Shown piece after piece: positions 1 to 5,117 of a stretch of 5,117 nt of DNA; position 1 is the first letter of the stretch; every line of letters starts with the position of its first letter. The DNA lies in contig JAHFGF010000123.1 in assembly GCA_023247595.1 (NCBI GenBank), positions 1 to 5,117 on the forward strand, in the 5' to 3' direction. A program made the translations under genes and the position numbers. Source of the stretch: Candidatus Omnitrophota bacterium (lineage in GTDB: Bacteria > Omnitrophota > Koll11 > Zapsychrales > Fredricksoniimonadaceae). The notes under the pieces are model-generated. The model searched no databases, was not told where the DNA came from, and saw nothing but the letters and a program-made list of their open reading frames with translations.

Positions 1-1736
1 TTACCGCAAACAGGCGTTGTCGGCACGGGCACAGGTACCGGCAGGCTTGTTGAACCCTGAGTCGGGACAGAACCAAATTGCAACGAACCCACGTCCCAAT
101 TTGCTCCTCGGTCAAAGTTATTAAAGTCTGTCCGAGCGATATTCGACATCACATTTCCCATTTTAATAGCAGGGCTTACTTGTTGTAATGAAACATCTTG
201 GTTATCCCCGCCATAGGTGAAGGGGCCTACAATTTTAGGATCCATACATTTTGTCGTCGAACCCGTTGGACATCTAGTATTATTGTTCTTTGTGCCCCAG
301 ATGATGTCATTCGTTGACGTAAGAGCAACGGCACCGCAAGTTCCATCACCATTACCTGTCGCACCAGCGGCATAATAAAGGTCAGCCACATCTTGGCCGC
401 CGTTATTGAATTCCGGCCCGCCTATGTAAATATTATTTTTAGAAATGACCTTGTCCGTCGATAAACAGCTCGAACCGCTGGACTGAACAAGAACGTCACC
501 ATGTCCGGTAATCGTTGAGTTGTAGATGTTCAATTGCATACCAGGATGAAAATCAACGGCAATTGTGTTACCAGCCGCACGGCAGTTGTTGAAAGCAACG
601 GAATTAAAACCTACACCCGTTGTTGATGCAAATGACTTGCCGTTAAAATACGCGCAGTTACCAATCATCTTGGAGTTATCGATGTTTGTCGCGGCCGCCA
701 CTTTCACCTGATTACCAGCGTTTCCTTCAAAACGTGAGTGCGTAATCGTAATTGATCCGTTTCCGGTGTGATAAAGAAGGTCAAGCCCATCAGAAACGTT
801 ATGACTGAAGTCGACATGATCAAACACCCAGTTTCCATCCGTATGATGAGTACCTAAACCGTCACCATAACCACCTTGATCCTGGCTATAACAATGATGG
901 ATCTGCAATCCGGGATAAGTTTCCCCGCAACCGCTCCATTGAATCTTCGAATCTTTAAACGTGATCGTACCGCTATTAGAAGAAACATTGGCCCCGATAT
1001 CACCGTCCCAACCTACGAATGAGTTGGCGATAATATCGGTCTTATCCATAGTCCAATCGGTTAAACGACCGGCCATAATACCAGAACGCAAACCATGAAT
1101 ATTAACATCTTTCAATAGAACATTTTGGCTGTCAGAAGCCACAATACCAGTCATCGCCCAAGGACCGTAAGGATATGAATCACGATTACATTTTGTAGCT
1201 AAATCCGGTCCGCTGTCCATACAACCTGAATGGTCTGTGATTTCCAAGCATTGAATCTGAACGTTACTACTGGATCTTAAATCTATAACACTGGCAGAAC
1301 GTTCCGTTCCCCAAAACTGCGGTTTTGAACTGCAACCAGTATCATAACCTTTTCCTAATATTTTCGTTGGATTCGCGGCCGTACCTGATGGAATAGCTCG
1401 AGTGCTGCAATCCCAAGGATAATACTCAGAACAACTAGGCGAATTGGGAGCACCAAAACCCATCATGTATTGTCCCGGGCCCACAATCATAGTATCACCG
1501 CCCACCATCTTGCTCGGAGAACCGGCAGGTGATATCACATAAAACGGATGTGAAAAAGCGCAGGCCTGGTTTGTTCCGGTTCCAGGATACGCAGCATCCG
1601 CTTTACCTGTACATTGTGTATCGGAACCGCCGTCCGTACGGATATAGTACGTAGTCGCGGCTTGGGCTATACCTGATAACCCGAAAAACAAAAAAACAGC
1701 AGCAGTCATTTGTAACATTCGTTGGATTTTAGTCAT
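1..1736 (-). CDS. Secreted Cys-rich right-handed parallel beta-helix protein (C-terminus outside window)
   Basis: The ATG at 1736 opens a frame of 578 codons with no stop inside the window, so the 3' end is missing. The TTA at 1-3 is out of frame. Residues 1-26 form a signal peptide: basic start, hydrophobic core around 11-23, and an AQA/A cleavage site. The mature protein begins TTYYIRTDGGSD and continues with TGKADAAYPG, an N-terminal pattern I know from exported beta-helix proteins. From about residue 150 to 430 there are short beta-strand turns typical of parallel beta-helix rungs (for example NVLLKDVNIHG, GSITITHSRFEGN, MQLNIYNSTITGHG). The helix appears to close near 520-557 with SPAIKMG and DVGSLQFG, followed by a proline-rich VPVPVP linker. 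I count 17 cysteines, suggesting disulfides outside the cytoplasm. Such folds often bind or cleave polysaccharide or act as adhesins, but I see no identifiable catalytic motif, so function is unassigned. It lies 67 bases after a riboswitch-type leader and terminator, which probably controls it. Confidence 0.9.
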   Translation of the reverse strand, partial: MTKIQRMLQMTAAVFLFFGLSGIAQAATTYYIRTDGGSDTQCTGKADAAYPGTGTNQACAFSHPFYVISPAGSPSKMVGGDTMIVGPGQYMMGFGAPNSPSCSEYYPWDCSTRAIPSGTAANPTKILGKGYDTGCSSKPQFWGTERSASVIDLRSSSNVQIQCLEITDHSGCMDSGPDLATKCNRDSYPYGPWAMTGIVASDSQNVLLKDVNIHGLRSGIMAGRLTDWTMDKTDIIANSFVGWDGDIGANVSSNSGTITFKDSKIQWSGCGETYPGLQIHHCYSQDQGGYGDGLGTHHTDGNWVFDHVDFSHNVSDGLDLLYHTGNGSITITHSRFEGNAGNQVKVAAATNIDNSKMIGNCAYFNGKSFASTTGVGFNSVAFNNCRAAGNTIAVDFHPGMQLNIYNSTITGHGDVLVQSSGSSCLSTDKVISKNNIYIGGPEFNNGGQDVADLYYAAGATGNGDGTCGAVALTSTNDIIWGTKNNNTRCPTGSTTKCMDPKIVGPFTYGGDNQDVSLQQVSPAIKMGNVMSNIARTDFNNFDRGANWDVGSLQFGSVPTQGSTSLPVPVPVPTTPVCG

Positions 1737-1740
1737 ACGA

Positions 1741-1749
1741 CACCTCTCT
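1741..1749 (-). promoter_or_regulatory. Ribosome binding site of the beta-helix gene
   Basis: On the minus strand, AGAGAGGTG ends four bases before the ATG at 1736. The purine-rich GAGAGG core gives a good Shine-Dalgarno match at suitable spacing. It supports this ATG over the in-frame ATG seven codons in, which would cut into the basic start of the signal peptide. Confidence 0.75.
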
Positions 1750-1762
1750 TTTTAATATGGAT

Positions 1763-1768
1763 ATTATA
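1763..1768 (-). promoter_or_regulatory. Possible second -10 box (TATAAT) close to the beta-helix gene
   Basis: A perfect TATAAT on the minus strand lies downstream of the leader terminator and about 27 bases before the ATG. No convincing -35 box stands at the right distance; the best candidate at 17-base spacing is TGGTTT. It is centred inside a 6-bp inverted repeat (1755-1760 and 1772-1777). In AT-rich DNA this may be chance. If real, it would transcribe the gene independently of the upstream riboswitch. Confidence 0.25.
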
Positions 1769-1803
1769 AGGCCATATATCTGGGAAAACCATTTGAATAG
1801 CAT

Positions 1804-1852
1804 AAAAAAACCTACTCCCCGCACATTCGAGGCTCAGAATGCGGAGAATAGG
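1804..1852 (-). terminator. Intrinsic terminator in the beta-helix gene leader
   Basis: The minus-strand RNA folds as a stem of about 16 pairs (arms 1852-1837 and 1828-1811, with a two-base UG bulge on the 3' arm and a few GU pairs) around an 8-base loop. Seven consecutive U residues (1810-1804) follow directly. This is a textbook rho-independent terminator in this direction only: the plus strand has no U-run after the stem. It sits between the riboswitch-like RNA and its likely target gene, so it can end the leader as a roughly 210-base RNA. It may also stop read-through from the operon upstream. Confidence 0.9.
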
Positions 1853-1877
1853 AAAAATGATATTGTGTTCAAAGTTT

Positions 1878-2003
1878 CTGTTCGGCAACTGGCTGCCTCC
1901 TCCTCGAAGGCCCTATAGCTTTGTCAGCAAACCCTATTTGGGTCTACCGCCCCGCATTTTGCGGGGGTCCCACTCTTACGAGTGGTTTACCTGATCAAAA
2001 CAG
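1878..2003 (-). promoter_or_regulatory. Putative cyclic-di-GMP-I (GEMM) riboswitch aptamer with an internal insertion
   Basis: Two separated blocks match the GEMM-I consensus as I remember it. The 5' block (1991-1967) is GGUAAACC, then a six-pair hairpin with a GUAA (GNRA) tetraloop, then GGGAC. The 3' block (1922-1881) has AAAGCUAUAGGGCCU, a short hairpin, then GGCAGCCAGUUGCCGAA. GGUAA (1991-1987) pairs with UUGCC (1888-1884) as the expected closing helix, extended outside by CUGUUU (2003-1998) with GAACAG (1883-1878). Where the family normally has only GGGACGCAAAGC, about 44 extra bases (1966-1923) form two further hairpins: CCCCGCA/UGCGGGG, and ACCC/GGGU at 1943-1931. A good promoter precedes it and a strong terminator follows, as expected of a transcriptional riboswitch. 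The inferred target is the secreted beta-helix gene. Alternatives are a diverged riboswitch of another specificity or a free-standing small RNA built on a GEMM fold. Ligand binding cannot be judged from sequence. Confidence 0.6.
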
Positions 2004-2021
2004 AATATGTCAGTCCTTCGA

Positions 2022-2049
2022 AGTATAACATGCCAAAAGAACGCGTCAA
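2022..2049 (-). promoter_or_regulatory. Sigma-70-type promoter of the riboswitch leader
   Basis: On the minus strand, TTGACG (2049-2044) is followed by a 16-base spacer and TATACT (2027-2022). An upstream TG at 2030-2029 makes an extended -10 (TGTTATACT). Transcription would start near 2015-2016, just ahead of the outer helix of the riboswitch. It is the strongest promoter match in the window and separates this unit from the nuclease operon upstream. Confidence 0.75.
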
Positions 2050-2264
2050 GCCGTCCCATTGAACCTAAAAAATCATTTTCTAAAACAAAAACATCTTAAT
2101 TTTCAATGAGTTATGAAATATATCAAACAAATTACATTATTCAACAATAAAATACGTTCTAAACTTGAAATGTTCAGCTTTGATATTAGTTACCTGTTTA
2201 GAACCTAAAGATTAAAAATTATTCACTTTAGTTCAATCGTAATTATTATAGAAAGGCCAACCGT
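2050..2264 (-). other. AT-rich intergenic region without a gene
   Basis: Beyond the promoter that borders it, no coding frame of credible length is present; the longest plus-strand ATG frame I noted here is 14 codons. I found no canonical terminator for the nuclease gene. Two weak structures are visible: a 9-bp inverted repeat (2156-2164 and 2196-2204), and the 9-mer GAACCTAAA occurring at 2061-2069 and 2201-2209 on the plus strand. The A/T-rich tract just upstream of the -35 box could help RNA polymerase bind, but no specific element is clear. Confidence 0.6.
2156..2204. repeat. 9-bp inverted repeat with 31-base spacer
   Basis: GTTCTAAAC at 2156-2164 is the exact reverse complement of GTTTAGAAC at 2196-2204. 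In the minus-strand transcript this could be an AT-rich stem with a very large loop followed by GTATTTTATT. It is therefore a poor candidate terminator for the nuclease operon, and could equally be a protein-binding site or chance. Confidence 0.35.
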
Positions 2265-2879
2265 TTACTCAGCCCAAAGCCCTCTGCGATTAACTCTGGC
2301 CTCTGAATACAGCTCTTTTAATAATTTTGCATGTTTGACATTCGGAGGAATCGTCAAAGGAACCGCGTATCCGGAACCGATAATCGAACCATTTAAAAAT
2401 ATTTCCTTGCTGGCATTGACTACCATACCTTTAGGAAGGACAATTTGTGCATTATTTTTTAACGTATCGATATCATAAGCATAAATCAGCAGCCGCCCGT
2501 AGCGATCTCGTTTCTGAACATCATATTCAATACGGATTTTTTTCCCTTCCGCCAATTTCCTGACAAACCTGGCTGCTTCTTTTCCCTGAATAGTTATAGC
2601 CAGTAAATCTTTTCCGGTTCGCAAGCTATCTTTACGGGCTTTAGGATTATCATGGCTCTCGGGCGTATCAATGCCTGTTAACCGCACTTTCTCTCCATTA
2701 GACAGAATGAACGTATCTCCATCCACGACCCGTTTAATATAATAATATTCCTGACTTTGGCTTTGCGTTTGAGCTGGCTGTTTGGATTGGGTAATTTCAT
2801 TCGGAAGAAAATAAAGAATTGCCGATAAAACAATGGAACCTAAGAAAACCAAACGCCTGCGGGTGGGGGTTCGCGGCAT
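2265..2879 (-). CDS. Staphylococcal-nuclease-like (thermonuclease) protein, exported or membrane-anchored
   Basis: This 204-residue protein belongs to the SNase family, whose members cleave DNA and RNA in a Ca2+-dependent way. The active-site set of the Staphylococcus enzyme is present. VVDGDT supplies D55 (D21 of the model enzyme). VRLTGIDTPES supplies R66 (R35), D71 (D40), T72 (T41) and E74 (E43). DRYGR supplies R129 (R87). A catalytically active enzyme is therefore expected. The N-terminus has a basic stretch and one hydrophobic segment (about 10-26), then a Gln/Ser-rich linker to about 43. There is no lipobox Cys, so it is either a signal anchor or an uncleaved or late-cleaved signal peptide. 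The domain ends with the family's usual RRGLW. The loop between R129 and the last helix is longer than in the model enzyme (about 137-170). The gene starts 24 bases after the AsmA-like stop with no terminator between, which suggests co-transcription. The substrate could be host or environmental DNA or RNA; this is inference. Confidence 0.93.
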   Translation of the reverse strand: MPRTPTRRRLVFLGSIVLSAILYFLPNEITQSKQPAQTQSQSQEYYYIKRVVDGDTFILSNGEKVRLTGIDTPESHDNPKARKDSLRTGKDLLAITIQGKEAARFVRKLAEGKKIRIEYDVQKRDRYGRLLIYAYDIDTLKNNAQIVLPKGMVVNASKEIFLNGSIIGSGYAVPLTIPPNVKHAKLLKELYSEARVNRRGLWAE

Positions 2880-2887
2880 AAAAGATT

Positions 2888-2891
2888 ACCT
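2888..2891 (-). promoter_or_regulatory. Weak ribosome binding site of the nuclease gene
   Basis: AGGT on the minus strand stands eight bases before the ATG at 2879, inside the 24-base gap after the AsmA-like stop. The match to the Shine-Dalgarno core is short, so translation may rely partly on coupling with the upstream gene. It is the only purine-rich candidate there and fits the chosen ATG, which also gives a proper basic N-terminus before the hydrophobic segment. Confidence 0.45.
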
Positions 2892-2903
2892 ATAAATTAA
2901 TTA

Positions 2904-5117
2904 TTATTTAAAAATAGTGCCGAATAATCCGTCGATTATTTGCTCTCCTGAAGACTTTTCAGACTTTTGCGCGGCCGGATCAGAGGCTTGGCCTTCTGTT
3001 TGAGGAGCACCTTCAGGCTGCGCTTCACCTTTATTTAAAAACTTTCCCAAAACCTTTCCAAGCTCTTCCTTACCTTTGCTTTTGAGAGCATTTGTAGTCA
3101 AATCCTTAAGAACAGCATCCACTTGGAATTTCGGCGGCTGAGATCCTTTTCCTTTCACGTGAATAGGCAACGTGACCAAATTATTTTCATCGACCATATA
3201 AGCAAATGGCTGTTCGACGTCTTTGACCAAAAGCTCGGATAAATTTTTAGAAAGTTTAAAACCACCATCAATCACATAGGCCTGATCAAACCCGGCATCA
3301 CCTTTGCCAATAAACGAAAAATTATCCGATTGAACATCAATTGGTTCCATATGAATCAAACCTTCCGCAATGGTCATGGCCCACTTAACACTTTTGAAAT
3401 CCGTATCGGGTTTTTCAAATTCTTTACGGTATTCCTCCGGAAGAACACCCAGCACAATTTCAGAAAGATTCGGTAAAAGAGGAATTTTAATGGCATCAAA
3501 AACAGCTTTGAGAACATTCAAACTTGAAATCTTAGCGTCTTTGATCTCAAATGTACCATCGCCAACAAGCGATTTCAAATTCGAAATATCACCCTGCGCT
3601 TTTATGGCCGCATAAATGACGCCCTGCATTTTCATCGGCGCATCTTTTTGCTCAAGGATTTCCGTCAAGTCCAGGCCTTCAATCGTCACTTCCTTATTAA
3701 TGATAGGTTTGACCAAATAGTTATCAATCGCTGCCTTGGCTTTAATCTTTCCTTTGCCGATAGAAATCTCAACATCATCCAATTTGGCATTGGTTCCATC
3801 CGCCTGAAACTTGATTTGTGAAATATCAATAGGAACATTAAGTTCCTTTAGTTTAACCATCCCGGAACTGAGATCGCCTTTGCTTTGAAAAGACACCAAA
3901 CCTTTCGGCCCGGCGGTTAATTCATCAATCTGAACATTCAATAACCCTTTTAATATCTGCGGCAACGGCACATCTTTAAGGGCGGCAATGGAACCGCGCA
4001 ATTGTTCCATAGACAAAAGCGATAAATCCGTCTTGAATGACGAACCCTTCAATTGAACCATGGATTGCGGCACATCCACAACAGCGGAACCGGAAAATGA
4101 CAGGTTGGGCTGTTCACTCAAATAAGCCGCATCCACTTTGATGTCCATCGGATTTTTATCCAAATTGATATTTTTAATATCCAATCCAATCTGTGATGCC
4201 GCGAGTGAAACTCCCGGCGATAAATCCTTCATTTTGAATGAACCGTTGTTCAAATGCATATCCACTAAAACAGATCCCAAACCTTTAGGTCCGGCAGAAA
4301 TATTCTTAATGGCTACCTTCATCTCCCCGCCGATAGATTCAGGAAGCGGAACTTGGGACAATGCCTCAACCGATGTTTTTAATTCCGTAAGATTCATTTG
4401 TGATAAATCCAAATTCAATAAACCATCTTTCAGCACAATCCCATGAGTCTGCATGTTAAATGCAATCGCCCCAGTAAAATCAATATTGGGCTTATCAGAT
4501 AAATACGCAAGGCTCAGTTTGCTTAAAAATGGCTTATCAAATGTGAAATTCTCAATTCCAAGATTAATGTCCCCCGCTTTAAAAGATATTCCCGGCGCAA
4601 CCTGATTCATCGAAACATGACCATCTTGAAATGTGAAATCCATGAGGATATTTTTAACGCCTTGCGCAGAGGCTTCTAAATCTTTAACAGTGATGTTAAT
4701 TTTCCCGCCCAAGCTTTCCGGAAATGGAACGCTTTTTAAAGAACCCATGGTTGATTTCAATTGTTCCAAATTAAGCAAACCCAAATCAACCCCGATGTTA
4801 AAATCTTTAAGCCGTACCGACTGTGCCGGTAAATCAACCGCGGCTATTCCGCGAAGGTCGATATCCGGCAATTCATTAAGATATGCCATCTGCAGAGAAA
4901 ATTTAAATGGATCTTTTAAGGTCAGATTTTCAAGGGACAAATTAATCTTAGACGCCGCAAAGCTGGTTTCCGGAGCTGCATCTTTGAGACTGACGGACCC
5001 GTCTTTAAGATTAACGTCCAGATGAAAATCACCCAAACCCTTTGGTCCGACGGCAAGATCCTTGATTGACACCTGCAGCGCCCCGGATAAAACATCCGGA
5101 AGCTTTGCGTCCTTTAA
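2904..5117 (-). CDS. AsmA-like envelope protein with tandem repeats (N-terminus outside window)
   Basis: The frame is open to the window edge. The GTG at 5072 can be read as a start, but the 15 codons upstream (5117-5073) have no stop and read LKDAKLP...SGALQ, matching the start of each later repeat, so the true start lies outside. At least 737 residues are visible. Counting from that GTG, the protein has diverged units of 126-127 residues beginning near -15, 112 and 238, and a partial fourth from 365. Each has LP-x-(I/L/S)-x-G, then xxIKDL-type strands, a DG-containing strand, PG-S-type turns and AYLSxxPN. From about 500 to 680 the pattern (GDGTFEIKDAKI; later FSFIGKGDAGFDQAYVIDGGFKLS, then PIHVKGKGSQPPKFQVD) is that of AsmA C-terminal regions. 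A Pro/Gln/Glu linker (683-708) and a short hydrophobic tail follow. AsmA-family proteins are periplasmic bridge-like proteins anchored in the inner membrane and linked to lipid transfer to the outer membrane. That role and the N-terminal anchor are inferred, not seen. Confidence 0.8.
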   Translation of the reverse strand, partial: LKDAKLPDVLSGALQVSIKDLAVGPKGLGDFHLDVNLKDGSVSLKDAAPETSFAASKINLSLENLTLKDPFKFSLQMAYLNELPDIDLRGIAAVDLPAQSVRLKDFNIGVDLGLLNLEQLKSTMGSLKSVPFPESLGGKINITVKDLEASAQGVKNILMDFTFQDGHVSMNQVAPGISFKAGDINLGIENFTFDKPFLSKLSLAYLSDKPNIDFTGAIAFNMQTHGIVLKDGLLNLDLSQMNLTELKTSVEALSQVPLPESIGGEMKVAIKNISAGPKGLGSVLVDMHLNNGSFKMKDLSPGVSLAASQIGLDIKNINLDKNPMDIKVDAAYLSEQPNLSFSGSAVVDVPQSMVQLKGSSFKTDLSLLSMEQLRGSIAALKDVPLPQILKGLLNVQIDELTAGPKGLVSFQSKGDLSSGMVKLKELNVPIDISQIKFQADGTNAKLDDVEISIGKGKIKAKAAIDNYLVKPIINKEVTIEGLDLTEILEQKDAPMKMQGVIYAAIKAQGDISNLKSLVGDGTFEIKDAKISSLNVLKAVFDAIKIPLLPNLSEIVLGVLPEEYRKEFEKPDTDFKSVKWAMTIAEGLIHMEPIDVQSDNFSFIGKGDAGFDQAYVIDGGFKLSKNLSELLVKDVEQPFAYMVDENNLVTLPIHVKGKGSQPPKFQVDAVLKDLTTNALKSKGKEELGKVLGKFLNKGEAQPEGAPQTEGQASDPAAQKSEKSSGEQIIDGLFGTIFK
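3980..5117 (-). repeat. Tandem protein-coding repeats of about 378-381 bases in the AsmA-like gene
   Basis: Aligning the translation by eye gives units at 5117-4740 (cut by the window edge or complete from its L), 4739-4362 and 4361-3981, with a fourth beginning at 3980 that keeps only the first part. Shared landmarks are L-K/S-x-V-P-x-P near the start, GPKGLG (SAQGVKN in the second), a DG or NG turn, AYLSxxPN or AYLNELPD, a strand with V-x-LKD or V-x-LKG, and a closing LxxLxxxxL segment. DNA identity is low, so these are old protein-level duplications. They may add successive beta-groove segments to an elongated protein. Confidence 0.75.

Noticed and set aside
1..3. TTA on the plus strand read as a TAA stop ending the beta-helix gene
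   Set aside because: The codons of the gene occupy plus-strand triplets starting at multiples of three (3-5, 6-8), so TTA at 1-3 is out of frame.
1881..1910. Resemblance of GGAGGAGGCAGCC to the conserved loop of SRP (4.5S) RNA
   Set aside because: The rest of the SRP loop consensus is missing, and the segment is better explained as the 3' half of a GEMM-type aptamer.
1804..2016. 6S RNA, tmRNA or RNase P RNA
   Set aside because: The length and promoter-terminator layout allow a small RNA, but none of the conserved cores of these families is present, and the hairpin series does not form the long single stem of 6S RNA.
2106..2150. Small plus-strand frame of 14 codons in the AT-rich gap
   Set aside because: It is too short, has no ribosome site, and such frames arise easily by chance in AT-rich DNA.
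3370..3615. Plus-strand open frame of 81 codons
   Set aside because: It lies opposite the AsmA-like gene, has no family resemblance or ribosome site, and reads as an antisense shadow.
4138..4446. Plus-strand open frame of 102 codons
   Set aside because: It is antisense to a repeat unit of the AsmA-like gene and its length follows from that gene's codon use.
4633..5025. Plus-strand open frame of 130 codons
   Set aside because: It is antisense to the repeat region; similar shadows recur over the equivalent segment of another unit, as expected from the repeats.

Overview
The window is a stretch of a Gram-negative (diderm) bacterial chromosome. Every gene I can support lies on the minus strand, so transcription runs from position 5117 towards 1. 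Base composition is moderate in the genes and strongly AT-rich between 2062 and 2260. A secreted beta-helix protein, an AsmA-like envelope protein and a cyclic-di-GMP-type riboswitch fit Bdellovibrionota, a deltaproteobacterial lineage or Omnitrophota. The sequence alone does not decide between them, and I recognise no species.

Layout in transcription order. (1) 5117-2904: an AsmA-like protein, open at the window edge, so its N-terminus is missing. Its first part is a tandem array of about 126-127-residue repeats, followed by an AsmA-type C-terminal region. (2) 2879-2265: a membrane-anchored or exported staphylococcal-nuclease-like protein, 24 bases after the AsmA stop and probably in the same operon. 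(3) 2264-2050: AT-rich intergenic DNA with a widely spaced 9-bp inverted repeat and no gene. (4) 2049-1804: a self-contained regulatory unit. It has a near-consensus extended -10 promoter, then an RNA whose two halves match a cyclic-di-GMP-I (GEMM) riboswitch but are split by about 44 extra bases, then a strong intrinsic terminator. (5) 1736-1: a Cys-rich secreted parallel beta-helix protein with a clear signal peptide and ribosome site, running off the window before its stop.

The simplest reading is two transcription units. One is an envelope operon (AsmA-like plus nuclease). The other is a secreted beta-helix protein whose transcription past the leader terminator is set by a ligand-sensing RNA, probably for cyclic di-GMP. 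The riboswitch is the most interesting element: its family assignment rests on recognised consensus blocks, and its insert shares 7-base segments with the terminator stem, which suggests a possible switching mechanism.

Both flanking genes are truncated by the window. The apparent GTG start at 5072 and the TTA at 1-3 are not true gene ends.
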